11,931 nt of DNA from Desulfobacterales bacterium (GTDB taxonomy: Bacteria > Desulfobacterota > Desulfobacteria > Desulfobacterales > UBA11574): the NCBI GenBank assembly GCA_012974475.1, contig JAAXQD010000047.1, positions 1 to 11,931 on the forward strand. The letters run 5' to 3'. A model generated the notes under the pieces. The model was not told the origin of the DNA and ran no database searches. It saw only the letters and a list, made by a program, of their open reading frames with translations. Each line of letters begins with the position of its first letter. The stretch's first letter is position 1. Positions 1 through 9,394 of this stretch are shown in pieces. Made by a program: the position numbers and the translations under genes.

Positions 1-587
1 GAAAATATATTAGATGAATAATGTTATGTAACCGATTGATTTAAATTAATATCGATTAAGAGACGATAACGGGGTGTGTATGAAAATGAATTGAATTTGG
101 GAAATAAACTACACGGTTGTTGGGCAATGAATGTTATACCCCAATGGCGTCAAAATTCCATTGGAGGATATCTGTTTTCGGTGATCATTCGAACCATCAA
201 CTCCAGGAAAGCTGCCGGAAAGTATCGGCCACAAGAAACCGTGCAAAAAGGATAAAACGATCCATTTTACAAAAAACGGTATGATCGAGAGCTTTCTTTT
301 TTCTTTTGCCATGTGAACATTCTATTTTGATTTTTTCATGGAATATTCAGGCATCGCTATGCCTTCTTTCTCGACTTCGGAAATTTCCTAAGACATTTTT
401 TGTCTTCCCGGATAATGGCACAGACTTTCCGGTTATGAAGCTCTTTACAGTTATCGTGATTGTACAAAGGGCATTCTGGATATTGCTTAGACATTTCTAT
501 TCTCTTTTTCCATAAATCAAGATTTACCTTGACGTAGCATAAACAACAGGACCGGCATTAAAAAAAATATTATTATTGGGTTGTTCT
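1..587. other. gene-free, AT-rich stretch downstream of the reductase gene
   Basis: I see no convincing gene here. A 67-codon minus-strand open frame (312 to 109) begins with a basic stretch and a hydrophobic segment that could pass for a small membrane protein, but it has no Shine-Dalgarno sequence and its second half looks random, so I do not call it. Just past the reductase stop codon, the minus strand carries a run of eight T (about 560-567) without a stable GC-rich hairpin in front of it, so a terminator there is unproven. Confidence 0.5.
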
Positions 588-1853
588 TCATATAACGTTC
601 GAAACATTCGGGCTTATTGTCTTTAAAAATTCTCGAATCATCAACGCCGCACTTGCCCCCTCACCTGCGGCACTTGCCACTTGCTTGGTGCTCTTGTCTC
701 GCACGTCCCCTGCAGCAAAAATCCCGGGTATACTCGTCTCCAATATGTGAGGGTCTCGATGATCATATCCTTTCGGCCGCTGACCACCATGCCGCAGATC
801 GTGCCCGGTAACCACAAAGCCCCATCGATCCAGCCGAACGCCGCTTCTTTTAAGAAATCCGCTATTTGGGGTCAGCCCGATAAAAATAAAGGCACCGTTT
901 ACCGGTAATTCGTCTTCTAAACCGGTCTGATTGTTTATCAGCCGAAGCTTTTTAAGTTTAAAATCCTCCCCCAGGAACGCTTTGACTTCCGTATTCCATC
1001 GCACATCAATTTTTGGGTTGCTTAAAACGCTGTCCTGGATGATCTGGGTGGCTTTGAATCGATCACTTCGTACCAGTATGGTCACATGTTCGGCAAACTT
1101 TGTTAACAGCAAACTCTCTTCGGCAGCACTGTTGCCACCGCCGATGACGGCAACCCGCTCGCCAGTGTAAAAAGGGCCGTCACACGTAGCACAAAAATGC
1201 ACCCCGGCGCCAAGATATTCATTTTCGCCGGGCAGGCCCAGGCGCTTATAACGACTTCCTGTTGCAATCAACACAGCCAGACCGCTATACGTTTGACCGT
1301 CTCCGGTTTTTACGCAGTGATAATCGTGATGCTGGTAGAGTTCTACGACCTCTTGGGCCTGCAACAACTCGACGCCGAATCGTTCGGCTTGCAGACGTAA
1401 TCGTCGGGAGAATTCGATGCCGGCCACGCCATCCGGAAATCCGGGCATGTTATCCAGCTTTTCGGTGCCGGCAGCTTGCCCGCCAAAGGCCGCACGTTCA
1501 ATCACCAGCGTGTCGATGTATTCACGGCCCGTATACAGCGCTGCGGTTAAACCCGCAGGTCCACCGCCCAGAACGATCAAATCATAATGGCTGCGGCTGG
1601 CGATGGTCTTTAATCCCAGTTTGGCCGCAAGTTCGGCGTTGCTGGGCTCCACCAGAAAAGACCCGTCGGCAAAGACAATGGTGGGGATGATGCGCTTTCC
1701 CTTGTTGGTCTTTGTCACAAATTCTTCGGCATCTTTGTCCCCTTCAATATCGATCCACCGGTAGGGGATCTGATGCTCCCCCAAAAACTGTTTGCTCTGC
1801 CGGCAATCCGGACACCAGTGAGCACCGTAAACCGTAATCGCAGATTTTGGCAT
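588..1853 (-). CDS. glutaredoxin/mycoredoxin-thioredoxin reductase fusion protein
   Basis: A 421-residue flavoprotein disulfide reductase with its own redoxin domain. Residues 5-80 are a glutaredoxin/mycoredoxin-like domain with active site CPDC (14-17) and cis-Pro 57 in IIPTIVFADG. Residues 90-412 are a thioredoxin-reductase-type module: FAD motif GGGPAG (96-101), redox site CATC (221-224), pyridine-nucleotide motif GGGNSA (238-243) and the second FAD motif GIFAAGD (377-383). It probably passes electrons from NAD(P)H through FAD and CATC to the attached CPDC in the cytosol, for protein or low-molecular-weight disulfides. Oddities: the usual HRRxxxR NADPH-phosphate motif is replaced around 262-267 (RSDRFK), and there is an insert at about 350-370. 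Both fit the clade that elsewhere carries a cyclic-nucleotide-binding domain. I chose the ATG at 1853 because AGAGGT lies 5 bases upstream; a TTG at 1877 would add 8 residues. It lies 110 bp after the RND pump gene with no terminator seen, so it may be co-transcribed. Confidence 0.92.
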   Translation of the reverse strand: MPKSAITVYGAHWCPDCRQSKQFLGEHQIPYRWIDIEGDKDAEEFVTKTNKGKRIIPTIVFADGSFLVEPSNAELAAKLGLKTIASRSHYDLIVLGGGPAGLTAALYTGREYIDTLVIERAAFGGQAAGTEKLDNMPGFPDGVAGIEFSRRLRLQAERFGVELLQAQEVVELYQHHDYHCVKTGDGQTYSGLAVLIATGSRYKRLGLPGENEYLGAGVHFCATCDGPFYTGERVAVIGGGNSAAEESLLLTKFAEHVTILVRSDRFKATQIIQDSVLSNPKIDVRWNTEVKAFLGEDFKLKKLRLINNQTGLEDELPVNGAFIFIGLTPNSGFLKRSGVRLDRWGFVVTGHDLRHGGQRPKGYDHRDPHILETSIPGIFAAGDVRDKSTKQVASAAGEGASAALMIREFLKTISPNVSNVI

Positions 1854-1963
1854 GATAGACCTCTTTGGTTCCTTCAAGTTTTCCTTATACCCAAATTGAT
1901 CGAAGGTTCAGGATGCCCTTTGCGGCCCTCCTCCGAAAGATTTAACCGGGGAGCTGTTGCAGT

Positions 1964-4900
1964 TCAAACCTTGTCGTCGGCCACGGACTCCATTCGGATC
2001 AGCTGCTGGATATCATCGATAATAAGATAAAAGGACGGTACCAGAACCAGTGTAATCAACGTCGCAAAGAGTATGCCATATCCTAAAGAAAGCGCCATGG
2101 GAATCAAAAACCGGGCCTGTCGAGATGTTTCAAAAATCATCGGTGACAGCCCGCCGAAAGTGGTCAAGGTGGTTAGAATAATCGGCCTGAAACGGTGAAT
2201 GCCCGCCTGATGAATCGCGTCCCGCCGAGTCATTCCGCTTCGCTCCTTGCGATTGGCAAAATCGACCAGCACCAGCGAATCATTGACCACCACGCCGCTC
2301 AGGGCCACCACCCCGAACATGCTGAGCACGCTCAGGCTGTAGCCCATAATCAAATGACCGATTACAGCCCCCACCAATCCGAAGGGAATGGCCGCCATAA
2401 TGATCAGGGGCTGGACATAGCTGTTCAGCGGAATGGCCAGCATGGCAAATATTACCACAAGGGCCGCTGAAAGCCCTCGCATCAGGCTCTGCATGCTTTC
2501 CCGCCGGTCAGCCTGCCGCCCCTCTAAACTTATGTTCAAACCCGGATATTCCGTTTGCAAAGCCGACAGAGTTTCAGATTGCAGCGACGCCAACAGCTGA
2601 CCGGCCTTGCTTCTGGGGCGAACGTCGGCTTCCACCGTCACAATTCGGCGGCCGTCTCGACGATTAATGTCGGTATAGGCACGACCCCGGTTTATGGTAA
2701 CGCCGGATCGCAAAGGAATTTCATTGCCCGCCGGAGTCCGCAATATCATTTCTTCGAGATTATACTCGGAAATCCGTTCGTTCTTGGGCAGCCTCACCAT
2801 GACTTTGACTTCATTCCGCCCCCGCTGCTGCCGGAGGGCCTCGGCCCCGTAGTAGGCATGCCGGACCTGCCGGGCCACTTCCTTAGATCTTAATCCAATA
2901 CTTCGGGCTTCGGGTTTGATCTGAAAATCGAGCTGCTGTTTGCCGGGTGCAAAACCGTCATCGATATCTTTTACATTCGGATAAAATCCCAGGGCTTCAG
3001 CAACGGCGGCGGCAGCTTTTTCCAACAGGCCAATATCTTTGTGGCTGAGTTCTATTGAAATTACCGGTCCCCGACCGGGTCCGCCGGCATCCGATTCAAA
3101 CAGAATCGATTCCAATCCCGGAACAACCCCGACCCGTTCCCGCCAGCGTTCGGTGACTTCGGCCGTCGACATGGGACGCTTATCCGGCGGCGTTAGATAG
3201 ATGCGAACATCGGTCTGGTTGTCATGGATCCTGGCGAAAATGCCTTCCGTGAGTCTTTCTCCGCCGTTTTCTGCGACAACCTCCTGGGCCGCCCGGACCA
3301 GAATCTGTTGTACTTTTTCAGTTTTTTGAAAAGCAGTTCCAAAAGGCAGCGTCGCCGTCACCTTTGCATAATCGGATTCTATCTTGGGAAAAAGTTCAAA
3401 CCCCATGCGCCCGCTCTTCACATAGCCGACCGTAACCAGTAAAATAGCGATACCTAAAGATATGGTTACATATCGCCACCGAAGGGCCAGCCCCAGCAAA
3501 GGGCCGTATCGATTGTGAACCATACGGATAAAAGCTTCGCTGAATCGTTGTTGCCAGCCGTGCATCCAGCCGAAAAATCCTTTGTGCGGGTGCTTCTGGT
3601 GGCCTACATGGGCAGGGAGAATCCAAAAGCATTCCACCAGGGAGATGGCAAACACGCTGATCACCACCACCGGAATCTGTTTGAAAACCTTTCCCATGAT
3701 ACCGGAAACAAAGAACATGGGCACGAAAGCGATCATGTTGGTCAATACGCTGAACGTAACCGGCATGGCAATCTCTCGGGTCCCTGAGATGGCGGCGTTG
3801 AACCAGGGAACACCGCGTTGGTGATGATAGTAGATGTTTTCCCCGACAACAATGGCATCGTCCACAACGATTCCGAGGGTGACAATAAACGCGAACATGG
3901 AAATCATATTAATGCTGACATCCATTGTCGGCAAAAATAAAAGGGACCCCAAAAAAGAGATGGGAATGCCCAGGGCCACCCAGAAAGCAAGCCGGATTTC
4001 CAGAAACAACGCCAGTAAAAGAAACACCAGTCCCAGTCCCACACATCCGTTTCTGACCAAAAGCCCCATACGCTGCCGGTAAATTTCCGACCGGTCATTG
4101 CGAGGAACCACCGTCAGACCGGGGGGCAGTTCCTGGTTTACCGCAGTCACCGTTCGTTTGACGGCATCAGATACCGAAACCGGTGTTTGATCGCCAATTC
4201 GGTAAACCTCGATCATCACCGCGGGTTCGCCGTTAAAGGTGGCGGCATTGTCGGTTTCTTCAAACCCGTCCTTAATATCGGCGATATCTTCTAGCAGAAC
4301 CTGGGTTCCGTCGGTGGACGTAATAATCGGAATCTGTCCGAATTCATGCCCGTAATCCTTACGTTCCTTTACTCGCACCAGGATGTCGCCGCCGGAGGTT
4401 TTGACAGCGCCGCCGGGAAGCTCCACGGATGTCCTGGCGATTCGTTGGGCAACTTCCTCAAGGGTAAGGTTGTACGCCCGAAGCGTATTCTGGGGGATTT
4501 CAACGCTGATCTCATAATTTCGAACCCCCACCAGTTCCACCTGGGTGATATCCGGATCCTGAAGCAACCGATCCCGCAAATACTCGGCATATTCCCGCAA
4601 AACCCTCTCGCTTTGATCGCCGTAAAGCGCCAGCGACACCACATAACGCTTTCTGGAAACAATCACCACCCTTGGCTTTTCAGCTTCTTCGGGGAAAGAA
4701 GTGATCCGATCCACTTCGCTCTGGATGTCCTGCCCTAGCTTTTGCAGATTTTCGCCTTCGATCATCTCTACGGTAACTGTTCCAACCCCTTCTCTGGCAG
4801 ATGCCCGGACTTCATTAACACCCTCCAGGCCCTGAACCGCTTCCTCTATGGCCAAAATAATACCTTTTTCCACTTCCTGAGGGCTGGCACCGGGATAGGG

Positions 4901-5080
4901 AACGGTGATTTGGACAAGATCCAGTTCAAAGTAAGGGAAAACTTCTTTCTTGATGAGGTAACCCGAAAAAAATCCTCCCACCAGAAGTACCAGCATGATC
5001 AGGTTGGCCGTTACGGGATGTGCGGTCATCCAGGCGATGACACCTTTTTTTTTGGAATCATTTTGCGGCAGGCTGCTCAT
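1964..5080 (-). CDS. RND-family efflux pump, inner-membrane permease
   Basis: A 1038-residue proton-driven RND transporter, the usual length for AcrB-type pumps. TM1 is at about residues 24-44, followed by the first large periplasmic loop to about 340. A block of helices (about 341-490) holds the proton-relay pair D407-D408 in TM4 (LGIVVDDAIVVGEN). Then come TM7 (about 537-556), the second periplasmic loop (about 557-865) and the last helices (about 868-1022). At the TM10 position where AcrB has the relay lysine, this protein has Asn933-Asp934 (VVVNDSLVLVDF), as in many non-AcrB RND pumps, so I do not assign it to AcrB proper. The start codon overlaps the adaptor stop (ATGA), showing translational coupling, with AGGAG 10 bases upstream. 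It would form a trimer in the inner membrane and export through the adaptor and outer-membrane channel encoded upstream. The substrate cannot be told from sequence; amphiphilic drugs or native lipids/metabolites are both possible. Confidence 0.97.
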   Translation of the reverse strand: MSSLPQNDSKKKGVIAWMTAHPVTANLIMLVLLVGGFFSGYLIKKEVFPYFELDLVQITVPYPGASPQEVEKGIILAIEEAVQGLEGVNEVRASAREGVGTVTVEMIEGENLQKLGQDIQSEVDRITSFPEEAEKPRVVIVSRKRYVVSLALYGDQSERVLREYAEYLRDRLLQDPDITQVELVGVRNYEISVEIPQNTLRAYNLTLEEVAQRIARTSVELPGGAVKTSGGDILVRVKERKDYGHEFGQIPIITSTDGTQVLLEDIADIKDGFEETDNAATFNGEPAVMIEVYRIGDQTPVSVSDAVKRTVTAVNQELPPGLTVVPRNDRSEIYRQRMGLLVRNGCVGLGLVFLLLALFLEIRLAFWVALGIPISFLGSLLFLPTMDVSINMISMFAFIVTLGIVVDDAIVVGENIYYHHQRGVPWFNAAISGTREIAMPVTFSVLTNMIAFVPMFFVSGIMGKVFKQIPVVVISVFAISLVECFWILPAHVGHQKHPHKGFFGWMHGWQQRFSEAFIRMVHNRYGPLLGLALRWRYVTISLGIAILLVTVGYVKSGRMGFELFPKIESDYAKVTATLPFGTAFQKTEKVQQILVRAAQEVVAENGGERLTEGIFARIHDNQTDVRIYLTPPDKRPMSTAEVTERWRERVGVVPGLESILFESDAGGPGRGPVISIELSHKDIGLLEKAAAAVAEALGFYPNVKDIDDGFAPGKQQLDFQIKPEARSIGLRSKEVARQVRHAYYGAEALRQQRGRNEVKVMVRLPKNERISEYNLEEMILRTPAGNEIPLRSGVTINRGRAYTDINRRDGRRIVTVEADVRPRSKAGQLLASLQSETLSALQTEYPGLNISLEGRQADRRESMQSLMRGLSAALVVIFAMLAIPLNSYVQPLIIMAAIPFGLVGAVIGHLIMGYSLSVLSMFGVVALSGVVVNDSLVLVDFANRKERSGMTRRDAIHQAGIHRFRPIILTTLTTFGGLSPMIFETSRQARFLIPMALSLGYGILFATLITLVLVPSFYLIIDDIQQLIRMESVADDKV

Positions 5081-6366
5081 TCTTTAGGAACTCCTGTCCC
5101 TTGGGGATTTTTCTTTACAGGGGATCCACGCTTCATTTCGGATTTCGAAGCATCCACACGCAACATCATACCTTCCACCGGTGCAGCCAAATCCGAGACG
5201 ATCAAGTGTTCACCGGGTTTCAGTGCATCTTTTAAGAAAACCATCTCTGGGTCGCGCCAGATCGGCCGCACCTTCCGGATTTCCAATGTTTGATTTTCAC
5301 CGACCAGCCAGACACTGGAATGATCTCTCAATGCCGATCGCGGAATTTCAAATACACCGTCAAGTTTTCGCCCTTGGATTTCTACCCGGACGTACTCGCC
5401 AATGATTAGGGGTGTGCGATCCTGAGTGGCAGCATTCAACCTCAGCGGGTCCGCAACTTCCACAAGAATTCGGGCCATGCGTCCTTCGGCTGCCAGATCC
5501 CCCATGAGCCGGATGACGCGGCCGCTGCGTTCATGACCCTGGCCGTAAACGATCCGGGCTTTTGAACCCGGATCACCGGCTTGGCTGGGCGTTTGGATCC
5601 ATTCAAGGCGATCCACCGGTATGGACACCTGAATTCTGTAAGTATCGGTTCCCACCAGTTCGGCCAGGGGCTCTTGCGGCGTCACCTGAGACCCTAGATC
5701 CACTGATTTGGAACGTACCATGGCATTGAAAGGCGCCCTGATTTGGGTTCGCTCAAGATCGAGCATTGCCGCCTTTAGCTCGGCCTCGGCTGCTGTAAGA
5801 TTTGCTCTGGATTTATTTAAGTGGGGCTGGCGCAGCGCCAGTTCCTTCTCCAAATCTTGGGCTGGCTTGCCCTCGTTTAACAGTTCCCATTCGCGCTTGG
5901 CCACCGCCTGATGTCCCAGCTCCAGTTTCAGGGCATACTCGGCATCGGCCACCGAACTCCGCTTGCGGGCCAGGGCCAGCTCGTAGTCCAGCGGATCGAT
6001 CTGGAGAACTTTTGTGTTTTTTTTTAAAAACCCGCCTTCCGTGAACTCGGGATGGATCTCTACGATTTCTCCGGACACACGAGATTTCAGCAGTACTTCC
6101 CAGGCAGGAATAACGGTTCCCATTGCCGTTACAACAATCTGATAGTCGGAACGTGTCACCGTTAGGACTTGAACCGTGGAGCTCAATTTAACCGGCGGCC
6201 GCTTCTGGGTCCGGGGCGCACTGTTTTTTAGGTAAGATGCCCCGACCACGCCGCCGGCGAGTATGAGCAGCGACAGGATAATCCTGACAATGGGTCGCCG
6301 CCTTCGGGCAGGGTTCGGCTGTTTTTCCGGAGACTGATTGTTTTGCGTGTCGTCCACTATTTTCAT
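5077..6366 (-). CDS. RND efflux periplasmic adaptor (HlyD/MFP family)
   Basis: A 429-residue membrane-fusion protein linking the RND pump to the outer-membrane channel. Residues 1-25 are polar and basic (RRRR at 21-24). One hydrophobic helix (about 27-47) anchors it in the inner membrane, so it is not a lipoprotein. The lipoyl half-motifs (about 82-125 and 207-240, the latter with RAPFNAMV) flank an alpha-helical hairpin (about 127-206) rich in Ala/Glu/Leu/Lys. A beta-barrel domain follows (about 241-335), then a membrane-proximal domain ending near 405 and a basic tail. The stop codon overlaps the pump start by 4 bases. The ribosome binding site is poor: AGGA directly abuts the ATG. The 137 bases between it and the upstream channel gene hold no gene and no evident terminator. 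Confidence 0.95.
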   Translation of the reverse strand: MKIVDDTQNNQSPEKQPNPARRRRPIVRIILSLLILAGGVVGASYLKNSAPRTQKRPPVKLSSTVQVLTVTRSDYQIVVTAMGTVIPAWEVLLKSRVSGEIVEIHPEFTEGGFLKKNTKVLQIDPLDYELALARKRSSVADAEYALKLELGHQAVAKREWELLNEGKPAQDLEKELALRQPHLNKSRANLTAAEAELKAAMLDLERTQIRAPFNAMVRSKSVDLGSQVTPQEPLAELVGTDTYRIQVSIPVDRLEWIQTPSQAGDPGSKARIVYGQGHERSGRVIRLMGDLAAEGRMARILVEVADPLRLNAATQDRTPLIIGEYVRVEIQGRKLDGVFEIPRSALRDHSSVWLVGENQTLEIRKVRPIWRDPEMVFLKDALKPGEHLIVSDLAAPVEGMMLRVDASKSEMKRGSPVKKNPQGTGVPKE

Positions 6367-6503
6367 TCCTGTTTAATCTTGTTCTCTTATTACCGGTTAG
6401 GTTTAAAAACCCCAACGGTGCGAAATCTGGTCATCCGGATCGTTATGGTCTTGAAACCCATTTTGTCATGTTACTCATGCAACCATAAGGTAAGCCTTAT
6501 TCC

Positions 6504-7901
6504 TCAAGGAGTCAGCGATTCCGTCCATGTTCCGCCCAAGGCTCGATAGAGACTGATACGTGCATTAAAAAGGTTTGCCCGCTGCCGGATTAAATCCCTC
6601 TCGAGCCTCTGAACCGCCAATAACTGGGTCAGTACCGGCAGGTAATCGTTAAGCCCGTTGCGATAGCGAACCCCTGCCTCTTCGAGGGCCTTGCGGGCTG
6701 CACTCTCAACCTTTTCGAGCCCTTTGATGTGTTCCCGTTGCTTGGACTCGATGACGAGGGCATTATCGACTTCTTTTATGGCCGTTAAAACCGCTTGTCG
6801 GTAAGCGAACAAATTTTCATCCACAAGAGCCTCCCTGCGGTCCACTTCCGCTGCCCGCCGATTTCCATCGAATATCGGTGCCGTCAAATTGCCCGCCAGG
6901 CTGAGGATCCAGTTATCGAAAAGCACGTCCATATCGCCCTCCCCGTAATGGACTCCGGCGGTCAGGCGGATTGCCGGCAGGCGATTTGCCCGGGCGGCCG
7001 CCACTTGCCATTCTGCCGCTTTCAGACGCATTCCGGCCCTTCGCAAATCCGGACGTGATGAGAGAAGATCGGCAGGCAGTCCGGTTGCCGGAATTTCAGT
7101 CGGTTCAGACATGACGACCCTGCCGATTTTCAATTGAGTCTGTGGTGGTTTTCCCAGCAAAAGCGCCAGCTCATGTCTCAACACCTGTTCTTCGGCCACA
7201 ACCAGTGGGATTTCAGCTTTTATGTCTTCAACAATTTGTTTTTGTTGATAAACATCAAGGGCTGACACCATGGACATTCGAAATCTTAGTTCAATAAGCT
7301 CCAGGTATGTCCGGTTGACTTGAAGCTGATGTTCCAAAAGCCGTTTTTGCATCTGCTGGGAAACAATGAATATCCAGCGCCGGGCAACCTCGGCAGTCAG
7401 TGTCATGGCGGCCGTATTCACTTCCTCCCGGGCGGCAGTCACATCCAGCAAAGCAGCTTCCCGGGCGGACCGGATACGTCCCCAGAGATCCAGTTCATAG
7501 CTGCTGATAAGACCCAGAGAATAGACATCATTCGATTCGGTTTTTGGGGATCCGGTGTCTGATCTTCGACGGTCATAAAAAGCACCGGCGGTGCCGGTCA
7601 GATCCGGATAAAGTGCCGCTCCGACCTGAACAGCCAATGACCGGGCTTGATTGAGGCGCGACCAGGCTTCTTTCAGGGTCAAATTGTCGGCCAAGGCTTC
7701 TTCGATCAGTCCGGTGAGTTCGGAATCATGAAATTCTTCCCACCACCGCCCCAACGGATCGGATTCCTTGGAATAAAGAGAAAAAGTTTCCGGAAGTTCA
7801 CCGGCCGGCGATTGTCTTATCTGAGGTTTGAACGGATTGCAGGCTGTAAACAGAAGCAAGATGACCGTCAAACCGATAAATTCATTTATCCGATTCTTCA
7901 T
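6504..7901 (-). CDS. outer-membrane efflux lipoprotein (TolC-like, NodT family)
   Basis: A 465-residue outer-membrane factor that should form the trimeric exit duct of the RND system. The N-terminus is a lipoprotein signal: KNR, a hydrophobic stretch (residues 9-18) and a lipobox ending FTAC, with Cys21 as the lipidated residue. The body shows two OEP repeats. Family-typical blocks are SYELDLWGRIRSA (134-146), GLPADLLSSRPDL (274-286) and LPAIRLTAG (308-316), with long heptad-rich helices between them. It is the first gene of the efflux operon, a less common order than adaptor-pump-channel. The ATG has only a weak ribosome binding site (GGTAAAG). The stop is 137 bases before the adaptor start. 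Confidence 0.95.
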   Translation of the reverse strand: MKNRINEFIGLTVILLLFTACNPFKPQIRQSPAGELPETFSLYSKESDPLGRWWEEFHDSELTGLIEEALADNLTLKEAWSRLNQARSLAVQVGAALYPDLTGTAGAFYDRRRSDTGSPKTESNDVYSLGLISSYELDLWGRIRSAREAALLDVTAAREEVNTAAMTLTAEVARRWIFIVSQQMQKRLLEHQLQVNRTYLELIELRFRMSMVSALDVYQQKQIVEDIKAEIPLVVAEEQVLRHELALLLGKPPQTQLKIGRVVMSEPTEIPATGLPADLLSSRPDLRRAGMRLKAAEWQVAAARANRLPAIRLTAGVHYGEGDMDVLFDNWILSLAGNLTAPIFDGNRRAAEVDRREALVDENLFAYRQAVLTAIKEVDNALVIESKQREHIKGLEKVESAARKALEEAGVRYRNGLNDYLPVLTQLLAVQRLERDLIRQRANLFNARISLYRALGGTWTESLTP

Positions 7902-7942
7902 AAGTCTTTACCGGCAGCATCTACTCGATTTTCATCAGGTAT

Positions 7943-7971
7943 TTATTACGATGTGTCTGTCAAAATATCAA
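7943..7971 (-). promoter_or_regulatory. candidate promoter of the efflux operon
   Basis: On the minus strand, TTGATA (7971-7966, one mismatch to the -35 consensus) is followed after exactly 17 bases by TAATAA (7948-7943), an imperfect -10. It sits about 42 bases before the start of the outer-membrane lipoprotein gene, in the 142-base gap after the aminotransferase stop. A perfect TTGACA lies inside the spacer but has no -10 at the right distance. No regulator gene (TetR, MarR or two-component) is in the window. Confidence 0.4.
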
Positions 7972-8043
7972 CAAATTAAATAATTCATGTCCTGATTTAG
8001 ATGGTGTTGACCACGAGAAATTCGGAATGGCTGTTTTCACGAA

Positions 8044-9366
8044 CTATCCGGATTGGCTTTCTTCCGATTTGATATAGTCATTGATTCCCTTTCCAAGTGT
8101 ATCGATCATCGTGTGAAAGCGATCCTCATCCGGTTCCAAAAGGGTGACCCGAAACCCCTGCAAACTCGTGTTAAAGGACGTCAGGGGAACTACACAAATT
8201 CCAGTGGAAGCCAGCAGGTAATATACAAACCGTTTATCCGGATTTATATGCGGACCGGAAGTCAGTGTTTCCACCAGTTCACCAACGGATGGATTGGAAA
8301 TGGGCAGGGTTTGCCGATTGTTCAGGAGGCCATCTTCAAAAGTCACACTCATATACAGCGCACCGTTGGTCCGGTTTGCCAGCACACCGGGGATGTCTTT
8401 GAGCCGATCGTAGGCGATCTGTGAGAACCTTTCGTAACGCAGGCGTCGTTTTTCCAGGTATGCCGGGTATTCGGGGTGCTGCAGGATGTGCGGAAGGGCC
8501 TTTTGGGGGAGGGTTGTTGAGCAGACCTCAACCATTTTGGCGTTGAGAATGCTCTTGATATACGTTTCAAACTGGGGTTTTCTCTCAGCATTGTACACTT
8601 CGATCCAACCGCATCGGGAACCGGGCCAGGGGAGTTCCTTGGAAATCCCCTTCATGGAAATAGCCGGAACTTCACCGATGACCGCAGCCAACGGTTGGGT
8701 CTTCTGGCCGTTGAAAACCAGATTCTGATAAATTTCATCGGCAATAATAAAAAGGTTGAATTCTGCCGCAATATCAACAATTTCCCTGAGCGAATCTGCC
8801 GGATAAACAGCACCTGTCGGATTATCGGGGTTGATCAGTAAAATACCGGCTACGGCCGGATTATACTTGACCCGTCGCCGCAGTTCATGGACGTCCGGAA
8901 ACCAGTGGTTGTGCGGATCGAGAGGATATGAGACCGGCGGCAGACCGGCGTGGGCTGCTTCGCATGCAGAGTGGGTCGTATAAGTGGGTGACGGCGTTAT
9001 CACACGGGCGGTACGGCGTAAAAATCCATAAGTTTTGGTTATGGCATCTCCAAGACCGTTAAAAAAAATGACATCGTCCGGGGTGATTCGGCAATGGCCG
9101 TTGCCGTTGTTCATGGCCACTATAAACTCGCGCGTTTCGAGCAGTCCTTGGGTGGGGCAGTAGCCGTAGCAGCTGTCTTCCATAACCAGCCGGGAAACGA
9201 TCTTTTTCATCCAATCGGGGATCTTTTCACCTTTTGCCACTGGATCGCCGATATTTTCCAGATAGACGGGAACTCCCAGTTCTTGGAGTTTATCGGCGAC
9301 CCGCACGATATTTCTAATTTCATAATTCAGTTCTTCTGCGCCAATGTGTACGATTCCTGTCCGCAT
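8044..9366 (-). CDS. class I PLP-dependent aminotransferase, AlaA-like
   Basis: A 440-residue fold-type I aminotransferase. Visible hallmarks: the substrate-binding loop INPDNPTGAVY (178-188), ADEIY with the Asp that pairs with the PLP ring nitrogen (209-213), the Schiff-base lysine K243 in ISK followed by PGSRCGW (248-254) with phosphate-binding R251, and R406 (GFRVTLLEP) as the likely substrate-carboxylate arginine. The NPDNPTGAVY ... IADEIY ... GW pattern resembles the AlaA/AlaT branch (glutamate-pyruvate aminotransferase), though the protein is about 35 residues longer than E. coli AlaA, with extra sequence near 345-385. The expected reaction is pyruvate + glutamate to alanine + 2-oxoglutarate in the cytosol. 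Substrate calls within this family are unreliable from sequence alone, but the alanine-codon leader just upstream independently points to alanine. The ATG has an excellent ribosome binding site (AAGGAGGA, 9 bases upstream). Confidence 0.9.
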   Translation of the reverse strand: MRTGIVHIGAEELNYEIRNIVRVADKLQELGVPVYLENIGDPVAKGEKIPDWMKKIVSRLVMEDSCYGYCPTQGLLETREFIVAMNNGNGHCRITPDDVIFFNGLGDAITKTYGFLRRTARVITPSPTYTTHSACEAAHAGLPPVSYPLDPHNHWFPDVHELRRRVKYNPAVAGILLINPDNPTGAVYPADSLREIVDIAAEFNLFIIADEIYQNLVFNGQKTQPLAAVIGEVPAISMKGISKELPWPGSRCGWIEVYNAERKPQFETYIKSILNAKMVEVCSTTLPQKALPHILQHPEYPAYLEKRRLRYERFSQIAYDRLKDIPGVLANRTNGALYMSVTFEDGLLNNRQTLPISNPSVGELVETLTSGPHINPDKRFVYYLLASTGICVVPLTSFNTSLQGFRVTLLEPDEDRFHTMIDTLGKGINDYIKSEESQSG

Positions 9367-9375
9367 GAGAGATAA

Positions 9376-9383
9376 TCCTCCTT
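9376..9383 (-). promoter_or_regulatory. strong Shine-Dalgarno of the aminotransferase gene
   Basis: AAGGAGGA on the minus strand, 9 bases before the ATG at 9366. It is far better than most ribosome binding sites in this window. It begins 11 bases after the U-tract of the second terminator, so a transcript that escapes the leader should be translated well and control would lie in transcription. Confidence 0.85.
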
Positions 9384-9394
9384 GTCCTTCAAAT

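Noticed and set aside
109..312. 67-codon minus-strand frame with a hydrophobic N-terminal half
   Set aside because: No Shine-Dalgarno sequence, random-looking second half, no context; more likely chance in AT-rich DNA.
1927..1934. GGAGGAGG on the minus strand between the pump gene and the reductase gene
   Set aside because: No start codon at a usable distance, so it does not mark a gene start.
4346..5293. Long plus-strand frames opposite the pump and adaptor genes
   Set aside because: They lie antisense to two confidently identified efflux genes and have shadow-frame composition.
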